64,000 bases of DNA from Halobaculum sp. XH14 (lineage in GTDB: Archaea > Halobacteriota > Halobacteria > Halobacteriales > Haloferacaceae). Both the position numbers and the translations under genes were made by a program. This document shows, one piece after another, positions 52,957 to 60,685 of the stretch. Within the stretch, counting starts at the first letter, position 1. Every line of letters starts with the position of its first letter. Below the pieces are notes generated by a model, which saw nothing but the letters and a program-made list of their open reading frames with translations, was not told the DNA's origin and made no database searches. Location: positions 1,984,001 through 2,048,000 of the forward strand of contig NZ_CP134949.1 in the NCBI RefSeq assembly GCF_032116555.1, in the 5' to 3' direction.

Positions 52957-53880
52957 TCAGGCGAGCTCCTCGCGGAGCAGCCCCATCGGGACCTCGCGTT
53001 CGGCGTGGGCGTTGTGCTGGTGGATGGACTCGTCGTTCGACTGTTTCATGCGGACGGTCACGTCGTCCGGGAGGTGATCGAACTCCTCGACCACGTCCTC
53101 GGCCATGGTCCGCACGCAGTCCTCGACGAACTTCGCGTTCATGTGGGCGTGGTAGGTCATGTGGTCCTCGTCGGGGCGTTTCGCGTAGTTGTAGATGCGG
53201 GCGCTCATCGCGTCGCGCGCGGTGTCGATGACCTCGAGCAGGTCAACCTCCGGGGCGCCCTCGGCGGTGAACGTGAGCGTGGCGTGACCGCGCTGTGAGT
53301 GGCCCGGCTGGGGGACCGCGTCCAGGAACTCCTCGACCGTGCCGTCGTCGACGCCCAGTTCGGCGAGCTTGTCCCGGGCGCGCGACTCCGACATGCCCTG
53401 CGAGCACGGACAGACGGTCATGCCGGTCACTTCCGCGCCGATCTCCTCGCGGGTCCCCTCCTCGGTGGCGGTGGCAGAAGCGATGACGTCGACGGTGCTC
53501 TGTGTCCGGTGGTCGCTCGCGGGCGTCTCCTCGCGCCGGACGAGTTCCGCGGTCATCTCGACGACCGCCGTCGAGGTGTAGTCGTGCTTCTCGAGCAGGC
53601 GCTCGGCGGCGTCGCCACAGACGTCCTCGACGCGGTAGGCCTCCTCGCGGGTCGCCGACTCCAGCACCTCGTCGATGACCTCCATGTTCCGGCTCATGTC
53701 GATGCCCTTCCGCTCGCCGGGCAGGTCGACGAACACGGAGAAGTCGGCCATCAGCACCCACGGTCGCTTCCCGTTCCGGCTGATCTTCACCAGCTTCTCC
53801 ACCCCGGTCACCCCGACCTGGCTGAGCCCGACCGTCACGTCCGGCCGGCTCGCCTGCACGTCGGGCAGGTTGTGACTCAT
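52957..53880 (-). CDS. mptA: GTP cyclohydrolase MptA (type IB)
   Basis: Opens the pterin route in Archaea (GTP to a dihydroneopterin cyclic phosphate), needed for folate or methanopterin and, in haloarchaea, for archaeosine. 307 aa. [20 protein letters not shown] and [19 protein letters not shown] are family-typical, and [20 protein letters not shown] holds the zinc-binding, catalytic Cys. [12 protein letters not shown] lies at the C terminus. Single gene, start at ATG 53880. It is convergent with the TrmB gene. Confidence 0.95.
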   Translation of the reverse strand: MSHNLPDVQASRPDVTVGLSQVGVTGVEKLVKISRNGKRPWVLMADFSVFVDLPGERKGIDMSRNMEVIDEVLESATREEAYRVEDVCGDAAERLLEKHDYTSTAVVEMTAELVRREETPASDHRTQSTVDVIASATATEEGTREEIGAEVTGMTVCPCSQGMSESRARDKLAELGVDDGTVEEFLDAVPQPGHSQRGHATLTFTAEGAPEVDLLEVIDTARDAMSARIYNYAKRPDEDHMTYHAHMNAKFVEDCVRTMAEDVVEEFDHLPDDVTVRMKQSNDESIHQHNAHAEREVPMGLLREELA

Positions 53881-54043
53881 TGGCCCGAATCAGGGGCGGG
53901 CGGCGATTATGGCTTTCGAAAGGGGTAGTTCGGCTTCGTTCGCGCGCACAAAACTACCGTGGGGCAAATCTCGAAGTTCCCGTCCGCGAAACCGAACGAT
54001 CCCGCGACACCCGCCAAAATCCGACGGACCGAGCGACCCCGAC

Positions 54044-54460
54044 CTACGGCCAGTCGTCGCGCCCCTCGCCGGCGAACTGGTCCTCGGCTTCCTCCCCGTC
54101 GGTCAGTTGCCAGCCCGCCGCCTCGGCGGCCGCTTCCAGCGGGAGGAACTCCCAGCCCGCGGTGCCCGCGGTCGCCTCGTCCTCGTCGGTCGTCCCGACG
54201 AACACGTGCCGGTCGGTCTCGAACTGCCCCTTGACGTTCTCCAGGGACTCCTGGACGCCGCGGGGTCCCGAGAAGAAGTCCTGGCGAACCCGGTGTTTTC
54301 GGGTGAAGTTCGTCACGACGTACGTCGGTTTCTCGGAGACCACGCCGACGTACTCGGTCCATCCGCGGGCGTCGTTGAACACCGCGTTCGGGTCCGCGAG
54401 GCGCTTGAGCGCCCCCAGTTCGAACGCGAGCGTCATGTCGGAAGAGCCGCCGCCGTCCAT
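54044..54460 (-). CDS. DUF7124-type haloarchaeal protein
   Basis: A 138-aa protein. MTLAFELGALKRLADPNAVF, ARGWTEYVGVVSEKPTYVV and the acidic C-terminal half match a haloarchaea-specific family (DUF7124, from memory). No enzyme motif or membrane segment is visible. The start may be ATG 54460 (MDGGGSSDMTLAF) or ATG 54436. The family is conserved, so it is real, but its function is unknown. Confidence 0.75.
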   Translation of the reverse strand: MDGGGSSDMTLAFELGALKRLADPNAVFNDARGWTEYVGVVSEKPTYVVTNFTRKHRVRQDFFSGPRGVQESLENVKGQFETDRHVFVGTTDEDEATAGTAGWEFLPLEAAAEAAGWQLTDGEEAEDQFAGEGRDDWP

Positions 54461-54545
54461 GTCCGGAGATGGGAGCGAGCCGCCGAAAACGGTGTCGGTC
54501 GGCCGCCGTTACCGGCGACCGTTCGTCGTCACGTGCGGTCCGTCG

Positions 54546-54836
54546 TCAGCGGCGGCCCGCCGTGGGCCTGCCGCCGTCCGTCGCCGCACCGGCTTCCTCC
54601 GATTCGATCCGCCCGCCGATCCGCTCTGCCCGCTCGGCTCGAACGACCCGGTAGTAGCGGACCGAGACGACGACCTCGCCCGGTTCGAGCCCCGGCGCTC
54701 GCCGGGGCTCGCCTCCCGCCATCGACGCCAGCGCCTCCCGCGCGCCGTCGGAGAGCTGATCCACGTGTCGGACCGTCGCCCCCGGCCGAACCGGTCCGGC
54801 ACGGCGGACCGACAGTTTCGGGGCCGTTCGTGACAC
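54546..54836 (-). CDS. Small DUF7979-like protein
   Basis: A 96-aa protein taken from GTG 54836, because a TATA-like GTTTAAGG (complement of 54863-54870) would place transcription near 54841; an in-frame ATG at 54860 would lie upstream of it. RHVDQLSDGAREALASMAGG and EPGEVVVSVRYYRVVRAER look like a short haloarchaeal DUF7979-type domain (structured, two-strand end). The C terminus is Gly/Ala/Arg-rich. Moderate confidence that it is coding. Confidence 0.5.
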   Translation of the reverse strand: MSRTAPKLSVRRAGPVRPGATVRHVDQLSDGAREALASMAGGEPRRAPGLEPGEVVVSVRYYRVVRAERAERIGGRIESEEAGAATDGGRPTAGRR

Positions 54837-55030
54837 ACGATAGCATATAACATGGTACACCTTAAACGTTGCTCCAGTGTGTCAGGACGAACAAGGAGGG
54901 TCCGTGAACGGTCGTCCATCCGGGGCGGCCGTGAGAACGTCGGCTACGGAACGTCGGCTGCGAAACCGCCGACTGGAGGATATCGGACGGAACGGAGTAT
55001 CAGCTTGAAAACCGTCCGTGATCGGGCGGT

Positions 55031-56275
55031 CTACTCGCCCGCGGCCGCTTCCTGTTCGAGATCCTCGACCGAGAACTCCCGTTTCATCAGCGTCTCCTTG
55101 TGCGCACCGACGTCCACCTGCTCGCGCATGAGCTGTTTGTACGCGGACTGGGGAGCGAGGTCCCCGATGAGCACGCCGCCGACGATCTTGCCGTCCTTCA
55201 GCGCGAGGCGACGCCACTCGTCGTCGCCGAACTTGCGCTCGACCTCGTCGTCGCCCAGCGTCGGGTGGCCGAAGGAGAGGAACGGGAAGTCGAAGTGGGT
55301 GATCGAGTACGAGGAGACCCACTTGAACCCCTCAGACTCGTGCTCGAGCATGTTCTTGGCGGCGATGGTGCCCTGCTCCTTCGCCGAGCCCCAGGCGCCG
55401 TTCTGGGCGCGCTCGCCGAGGATGACGTCGTGGAACTGGGTGATGTCGCCCGCCGCGTACACGTCCTCGAGGTTCGTCCGCATGTACTCGTCGACGACGA
55501 TGCCGTCGTCCGTCTCGATGGGGGTGTCCTCGACGAGTTCGGTGTTGAAGTTCAACCCGATGGCGACGCCGGCGAAGTCCGCGGGGTAGCGCTCGCCGTT
55601 CGGGTCGACGGCCGCCTCGACGTGGCCGTCCTCGTCCACCTCGAAGTGGTCGACGCCCGAGTCGAACACCGGTTCGACGCCGCGCTCGCGCATCGCCTCG
55701 TGCATGATCTCGGCCCCGTCCTCCGAGAGCGCGTAGCGCCACCAGCACTCGCCGCGCATCAGGTACTTCGCCTCGACCTCCTGCTCGCCACAGATGGCCG
55801 CGAAGTCGATTCCCAGCAGGCCCGCGCCGACGATGACGCCGCCGTCCGCGCCCTCGATTCCGTTCTTGATCGCCCGGGCGTCCTGGAACGTCCAGAAGTG
55901 GTGAATGCCGTCGGCGTCGGAGTTGTCGACCGGGAGCTGCTGGGGCGTCCCGCCGATCGAGAGGAGGAGCTTGTCGTACTCGTACACCTCGCCCTCGTGG
56001 GTCTCCACCTCGTGGTCGTCGGTGCGGAGGTCGACGACGTGGGTGTTGAGCTGGAGGTCGATGTCGCGCTCCTCGTACCACGCTTCGTCGTGGATGGAGA
56101 TGGGTGCCTCGGGGAGCTTCCCCTTGGCGAACTCCTTGATCAGAATCCGGTTGTAGAGGGCCTCGCCCTCGTCCGTGAGCACGGTGATGTCGGCGTCTGG
56201 CTCCTCCTCCCGGAGGGTCTCGGCGGCGGACGACCCCGCGACTCCGTCGCCGATGATGACGAACGACTCGGTCAT
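55031..56275 (-). CDS. FAD-dependent NAD(P) oxidoreductase
   Basis: A 414-aa flavoprotein of the pyridine nucleotide-disulfide/nitrite-reductase-like group. FVIIGDGVAGSSAAETLREE binds FAD, GGVIVGAGLLGIDFAAI is the second (NAD(P)H) Rossmann motif, and DVYAAGDITQFHDVILGE is the FAD-ribityl Asp motif with the GD turn. It has no CxxC redox disulfide near the FAD motif, so it is not a thioredoxin or lipoamide reductase. The C-terminal domain (FKWVSSYSITHFDFPFLSFG) is of the NirB/Nasal type. The acceptor is unknown. Confidence 0.87.
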   Translation of the reverse strand: MTESFVIIGDGVAGSSAAETLREEEPDADITVLTDEGEALYNRILIKEFAKGKLPEAPISIHDEAWYEERDIDLQLNTHVVDLRTDDHEVETHEGEVYEYDKLLLSIGGTPQQLPVDNSDADGIHHFWTFQDARAIKNGIEGADGGVIVGAGLLGIDFAAICGEQEVEAKYLMRGECWWRYALSEDGAEIMHEAMRERGVEPVFDSGVDHFEVDEDGHVEAAVDPNGERYPADFAGVAIGLNFNTELVEDTPIETDDGIVVDEYMRTNLEDVYAAGDITQFHDVILGERAQNGAWGSAKEQGTIAAKNMLEHESEGFKWVSSYSITHFDFPFLSFGHPTLGDDEVERKFGDDEWRRLALKDGKIVGGVLIGDLAPQSAYKQLMREQVDVGAHKETLMKREFSVEDLEQEAAAGE

Positions 56276-56396
56276 ACCCGCCGGTTCGGCTTCGGGGTTA
56301 ATGTGGGTTGCTATCCGCGCATCTCCCGGACCGGACGGGAAAGCGACGGACTCCGCCGCGATTCGGGCGCGCTCGGGGGCGTCCTCGTGGCCGACC

Positions 56397-56404
56397 GTTT
56401 ATGT
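56397..56404 (+). promoter_or_regulatory. TATA box of the DUF6149 gene
   Basis: GTTTATGT, about 28 nt before ATG 56429. Confidence 0.6.
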
Positions 56405-56428
56405 CCCACCGGTGCCAACCAGACCCCG

Positions 56429-57022
56429 ATGAAGCTCCGCCAGAACCCTCGCCACTGGGCCGCAAAACGTGCGCTCACGACGCCGGGCGTCAAGAGCGTC
56501 GCCACCTACGGGCTCGTGAAGCTCCACACCAGAATCTTCCTCGGGAAGGCCGACGAGGCTCGCCGGGAGGAGCGCCGCGACCACCTCGACGACTTCTTCG
56601 CGGCGACGATGGACGCGTACGTCGCCGCGCTCGACGCCGGCTTCTCGGAGGCCGAGGCCCGCGAGATCACCCACGCGCAGGGCAACTTCGACTTCTTCAA
56701 CCACGGCTGGACGGAGATGATGGAGGTCCCGGCCGAGGAACTGGAGCCCCACTACCGCCGCTACGGCGAGTTCTTCTCGGCCCACGGCATCACCATCGAC
56801 GACCCGCTCGGTGAGTTCCGGCCCGCCGCCGGCATCGCCGAGGCGCCGGCCACGCCGGAGAAACTCGACGAGGGCGAGTACGCCAACGCGGTCGCCGGCT
56901 TCGCGGACGACGTGTACGTCGAGGACGAGGCCGGCGAGGTGTCGGCCGGTGGCGGCGAGGAGCCCGATGACGTGGACGTGTCCGAGGTACCTGGTGTCGA
57001 CGACGGCGTGAACGCGGATTAG
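56429..57022 (+). CDS. DUF6149-type haloarchaeal protein
   Basis: A 197-aa protein. MKLRQNPRHWAAKRALTTPG and VKLHTRIFLGKADEARREER (a basic, helical N terminus), then FFAATMDAYVAALDAGFSEA and HAQGNFDFFNHGWTEMMEVP, match a haloarchaea-specific family (DUF6149, from memory). The C-terminal third is acidic low complexity. It is divergent from the FAD oxidoreductase. Function unknown; it is soluble and mostly helical. Confidence 0.78.
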   Translation: MKLRQNPRHWAAKRALTTPGVKSVATYGLVKLHTRIFLGKADEARREERRDHLDDFFAATMDAYVAALDAGFSEAEAREITHAQGNFDFFNHGWTEMMEVPAEELEPHYRRYGEFFSAHGITIDDPLGEFRPAAGIAEAPATPEKLDEGEYANAVAGFADDVYVEDEAGEVSAGGGEEPDDVDVSEVPGVDDGVNAD

Positions 57023-57081
57023 GTGGGTTTCTCTGACTCGGGCAGAGTGGACCTTCTCGCTCGTTGCTGGGAACTGGTGGG

Positions 57082-57240
57082 CTCGAAAGCCCCCGCGGCT
57101 GTCGGCTCTTCCGTCAATCCGATGGTCGCTTCGACCGCCTCGAAAGCTCCCCCACTTCTCGCTCCCTCCGGTCGCTGTCGTTCGAAAGGCGCTCCGCGCC
57201 TTTCGTGATGACGAGACCCCTTCGGCGTCTCGAACCACGA
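57082..57240. repeat. Intergenic mosaic repeat, copy B
   Basis: Has CTCGAAAGCCCCCGCGG (57082-57098), then GTCGCTTCGACCGCCTCG (57126-57143) continuing into CGAAAGC, then CGCTGTCGTTCGAAA (57173-57187), TTTCGTGATG after the first stem-loop (57201-57210) and a second stem-loop. The linker blocks recur in copy C (62139-62250). Confidence 0.75.
57183..57205. repeat. 10-bp stem-loop in copy B
   Basis: CGAAAGGCGC (57183-57192), TCC loop, GCGCCTTTCG (57196-57205): perfect 10-bp inverted repeat with a three-base loop. It is followed at 57212-57232 by a second stem (CGAGAC with GTCTCG, plus CC/GG around one mismatch and a TTC loop). Confidence 0.85.
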
Positions 57241-57333
57241 TGCTCGTCCCTCGCGCGCGTCCGCTCGCTTCGCTCGCCGTCACGCGCGACAGCCGGCTGA
57301 CTCCAATTGCTGACCCGACCGAACCTCAAGCAT

Positions 57334-59460
57334 CTACCCACGAACATCGTACGATCCCAGCGTCGCGTCGCGCTCGGCCGACAGCTCCCGGTCCAGCCGG
57401 TCACGATCCCAGCCCAGCGGCGACACCACGCTCACGGCAGCCCGGAGCAGCAGTTCGCGGTAGTACGCCCCGTCGTACCTCTCGGGCACCTCGAACGGGA
57501 GCCGAACCCGGCCGCGCCCGCGGGCGTCGTCCTCGACCACGACGTACCGGACCGACTGGCCGGGCCAGCGCTCGACGCCGGCGTCCGAGAAGCGGTCGAG
57601 CGCGGCCGCGGTGAGGGTGTCCCCGTCGTACTCCTCGGCAGCCTTCGTCGCGCGCGTGGTGACGAGCAGGTCCGCGGGGTCGACGTCGCCGCGGTCGAGC
57701 TGCCCGAGGTGGACCGCCAGGCGGTCACGGACGGCCCCGGGCGACCGCTCGGCGTCGAACGTCTCGACGAGGTCGCGCTGGGCCTCGGCGACGAACGCGG
57801 GCGTGCTGCGCTGGCGACACTCGATTCCGCGGAACTTGTACGACCCGTCCCGCTTCCGGCCGAAGTACTTCGTCAGCGCGCCCGCGCCGGAGCCACGCTT
57901 CGGGACGAAACATACCCAGTCGTACGTCCCGTCGAGTTCCAGCGGGACGTCCGCGTCAGCCTCCACCGCCTCCGCCAGGCGGCGGGGCGGGGTCGCGTCC
58001 GGGTCCCGTCGCTCGACCCAGATGCTGTCCACGATGGCGTGGAGCACGTTCCAGCCGCCCGCCTCAAGCGTCTCCTTCGCGTCGAGCAGGGTGTCGCGGG
58101 CGAAGGCGTTGATCGCCTCGTGGCACTCGATGCGGCCGAACTTCGCGTTGCGATACCCCTGGTAGCCGAAACAGGAGACCAGCACCCACTTGATCGCGTC
58201 CGACCTGGCCGCGGCCGCGTCGTCGCCCCCGGCCGCGTCCTTCTTGAAGTCCGCGCGGTCCCGCAGAAGCTGGCCGAGCACCTCCGGAAGGAACCCCTGG
58301 CGATCACAGATGCTGTAGCCGAGTTCCGGCACGTCGCCCCGATCACAGCAGTCACACCGCACCGTCTCGGCGCTGATGTTGTGCTCACAGATGATCGACG
58401 GGTACAGCGACGCGAAGTCGAGTTCCACGACGTCCTCGTGGTAGCCGACGGCCGGGGAGAGCGTGAGCCCGCCGCGGTCGGCGTCGTGGAGCGTCCGCAC
58501 CGGCTTGAACTGCTCGGGCTCCCACGGTCGCCAGGGCGCCGGAACGTCCCGCACCCTGGCGTGTCTGATCTGCATCGACGTGAGGATGCTCCCGATGCTC
58601 GCCCAGCCGGCCTCCTGGATGGGTCGCCACGACCGCTTCACGAGGTATCGTAGCCCGTCGAGCCCCGCCTTGCTCCACATGAAGCTGTTCGAGCGGTCGA
58701 GGACCGCCCGGCCGGGGACCGAGTACCGCGCCGGCGAGTGGCCGACCCGACCGTAGCTCTCGTACGTGTTGGCCCCCGCGAGTCGCCGCCAGTCGCCCTC
58801 GGCGTCCGATTCACTCCCACCGAGGTCGCGCCCCCACGAGAACGGCACGTCCAGCTCCTCGGCCCGCCGCGTCACGACCGGGATGGCGTCCGCGCTGGCC
58901 ATCACCATCACGTCCGGGTCGGCCGTCCGCAGGCGCGCCGACAGCGCCTCGATGGCGTCCCGCTCCTCGTCCCCGAGCCGCTCCCCGCCGACGCGAAGGG
59001 CGCTCGCGTCCCCCGCCGAGAGCGCCGGTTCGGGAAGGTCGACCCGGAGCGTCACGAGGTCGCCGTGCGGGGACGGGTTCCGCCGGGTGTCGAGGTGGAA
59101 CCGGAACCCCGGCGAGAGGTCCACGTCGTACAGTCGGAGCGTTCCCGGCGGATGGGACGCCGCCTCGAACTCCCGCCGAACGCGACGTGCGACTCGACCG
59201 GCGGCCTCCGGGTGATTCAGATCGACCCGGAGCATGAGCGTCGGTTCCCGCGCCGCGAGCAGCCGATACCGTTCGACCGTTCCGGTCCCGACGACGCTGT
59301 CGTCGCCGCGGAGCCAGGTCGAGAGGTGGTCCCGGACGTCCGCGGGCCCGGCGACGAACAGCGACGGCTCATAGTCGGCAACTCGCTCTCGCGATACCCC
59401 CTCGCTCGTTCGCGTCCAGACGATGGCGTCGCCGTCGCGGAAGTCGACCGTGACGGTCAC
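57334..59460 (-). CDS. polB2: PolB2-type family B DNA polymerase homologue, catalytic residues altered
   Basis: A 708-aa protein starting at GTG 59460, which overlaps the previous gene's stop as GTGA. Motif A DFASLYPSII (about 347-356) is intact. Motif B, KxxxNSxYG, reads KWVLVSCFG (about 422-432). Motif C, YGDTDS, reads HAIVDS (about 472-480), so the first catalytic Asp is replaced. The exonuclease region (DPDVMVMASADAIPV) lacks the usual acidic and Asn residues. A four-cysteine site (CDCCDRGDVPELGYSICD) is near motif A. Both polymerase and proofreading activity are therefore doubtful. Such inactivated PolB2 proteins have been noted in archaea; the neighbouring two genes suggest a functional unit. 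Confidence 0.87.
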   Translation of the reverse strand: MTVTVDFRDGDAIVWTRTSEGVSRERVADYEPSLFVAGPADVRDHLSTWLRGDDSVVGTGTVERYRLLAAREPTLMLRVDLNHPEAAGRVARRVRREFEAASHPPGTLRLYDVDLSPGFRFHLDTRRNPSPHGDLVTLRVDLPEPALSAGDASALRVGGERLGDEERDAIEALSARLRTADPDVMVMASADAIPVVTRRAEELDVPFSWGRDLGGSESDAEGDWRRLAGANTYESYGRVGHSPARYSVPGRAVLDRSNSFMWSKAGLDGLRYLVKRSWRPIQEAGWASIGSILTSMQIRHARVRDVPAPWRPWEPEQFKPVRTLHDADRGGLTLSPAVGYHEDVVELDFASLYPSIICEHNISAETVRCDCCDRGDVPELGYSICDRQGFLPEVLGQLLRDRADFKKDAAGGDDAAAARSDAIKWVLVSCFGYQGYRNAKFGRIECHEAINAFARDTLLDAKETLEAGGWNVLHAIVDSIWVERRDPDATPPRRLAEAVEADADVPLELDGTYDWVCFVPKRGSGAGALTKYFGRKRDGSYKFRGIECRQRSTPAFVAEAQRDLVETFDAERSPGAVRDRLAVHLGQLDRGDVDPADLLVTTRATKAAEEYDGDTLTAAALDRFSDAGVERWPGQSVRYVVVEDDARGRGRVRLPFEVPERYDGAYYRELLLRAAVSVVSPLGWDRDRLDRELSAERDATLGSYDVRG

Positions 59461-59726
59461 GCCGTCCCGACCTCGTCTTCGAGGGCCGCCACCCGCTCGC
59501 GCAGCCGCCGGAGTTCGGTCTCGTGTGCGACCAGCAGCGAGAGGACGAGCGCCTCGGTCGGGTCCGGCGGGTTTCGCATGCCGGCTGCTGCCGCGTGGTC
59601 GGCCGCCCGCTCGAACAGCCGGTCGAAGTCCGCCCGGTGCTGCCGTCGGAGCGCGCGGCGGTACGGTGCCCACTCGGCCTCGTAGGCCTCCAGAAAGTTC
59701 CGGTAGGTGGGGTTCGTTCGGCCCAT
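59457..59726 (-). CDS. Small 89-aa helical partner protein of PolB2
   Basis: An 89-aa protein, MGRTNPTYRNFLEAYEAEW at the start, mostly helical, with a C-terminal coiled-coil segment (VAHETELRRLRERVAALEDE). The stop TGA overlaps the polB2 GTG start, so the two are translationally coupled and probably co-regulated in stoichiometry. It resembles short haloarchaeal proteins found next to such polymerases; no enzymatic motif. A role as a bridging or adaptor subunit is inference. Confidence 0.75.
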   Translation of the reverse strand: MGRTNPTYRNFLEAYEAEWAPYRRALRRQHRADFDRLFERAADHAAAAGMRNPPDPTEALVLSLLVAHETELRRLRERVAALEDEVGTA

Positions 59727-59793
59727 CAGCGGCCCTCCCGCCGAACCTGTGTCCCGTCCGCCCGAACGAGCCGAGCCGCTCCCGGGAGTCGAC

Positions 59794-60465
59794 TCACGCG
59801 TTCACCCCGGGCGTCACCCCTGGTTCGCGCGGGACGATCCGACCGAGCAGGTCCACCCAGTAGGGGATGGTCGTCTGCCAGTAGCCGTCACGGTGGAAGC
59901 CCGAGGACGTGAAGCCGGGCGCGTCGTACGCCAGGCCGAGCCGGGTCCGTTCACAGTCGACGACCGTGTCGGCGGCGTCGACGACGCGCTCGGCGTGCGC
60001 GTCCTCGCCCGTCGTCGTGAGCAACACCGGGCAGTCGAACGCGGCGGCCAGTTCCGTCAGCACGGAGAGGCTCGCCTCGAGCAGGCGGTCGGCTTCGGCC
60101 CCCGGCACGTCGCCGTCGCGGTAAAGCGAGGCGGCGTTGGGGACGACGACGAGCCGCGTGCCCGGCCGGGCGGTCCCGGGGAGCCCCCGGACGAGTTCGT
60201 GGTGCTGGTAGGCGGTGAACGCCCGGGCCGCCATCAGCCCGGCGAGCATCCGTCGGGCGGGAACGTGATCGTACAGCAGTTGCGTCATCACCGCGTTGCG
60301 CGCGTCGATCCAGTAGGCCGGCCCGGACTCGTCCAGCAGCGTGTCGGCGACGAGCCGGTGGAGCGCCGGCGAGCGCGGGACGGGCGGGCGCAACACCGTC
60401 ACCCCCGGGTCCAGCGTCGGCAGGTCGCTCGTCGGCTCGGGCCGGGTCGGTGTCCGGTCGAACAT
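59794..60465 (-). CDS. RadA/RecA-like paralogue without Walker motifs
   Basis: A 223-aa protein from ATG 60465. The order of segments fits the RadA core: VTVLRPPVPRSPALHRLVAD (22-41) at the P-loop position but with no GxxxxGKT, GPAYWIDARNAV (48-59) like the strand after it, MAARAFTAYQHHELVRGL (78-95), closely like RadA ARAFNSxHQ, and TRLVVVPNAASLYRDGDVPG (103-122) at Walker B with Asp replaced by Pro, then CPVLLTTTGEDAHAE like the L2 strand. ATP hydrolysis is therefore unlikely. It lies 67 nt upstream of the 89-aa gene on the same strand. The RadA assignment is my alignment by eye, not a search. Confidence 0.6.
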   Translation of the reverse strand: MFDRTPTRPEPTSDLPTLDPGVTVLRPPVPRSPALHRLVADTLLDESGPAYWIDARNAVMTQLLYDHVPARRMLAGLMAARAFTAYQHHELVRGLPGTARPGTRLVVVPNAASLYRDGDVPGAEADRLLEASLSVLTELAAAFDCPVLLTTTGEDAHAERVVDAADTVVDCERTRLGLAYDAPGFTSSGFHRDGYWQTTIPYWVDLLGRIVPREPGVTPGVNA

Positions 60466-60685
60466 GTCCACTCCTCGAACTGCCTGCCCCAAAACCCCGA
60501 GCCGGACCACCACGACGGAAGTGAAACCCAGTTGACGAGGGGCGCCAGTTCGACGTACTGCGGTTTTCCGTCCGGGAACCGTCGACTCGCCGGGCGAAAC
60601 TAAACGTCGGTATCGGTCCCCATCGGGTCAGTATCGTGATCGCACGGACCATCGCTCGTGTCCGGTCGCTCACTCGCCCGACGAC

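Larger units (their letters stand above)
57023..57333. other. 311-nt gap without a gene; repeat-rich
   Basis: Between the convergent DUF6149 and PolB2 genes. Most of it is occupied by copy B of the intergenic mosaic repeat and its stem-loops; I see no open frame worth reporting. Confidence 0.7.

Noticed and set aside
55100-56428. Plus-strand frame open upstream of the DUF6149 gene
   Set aside because: It runs antisense to the FAD oxidoreductase; the TATA box and the conserved N terminus place the start at 56429.
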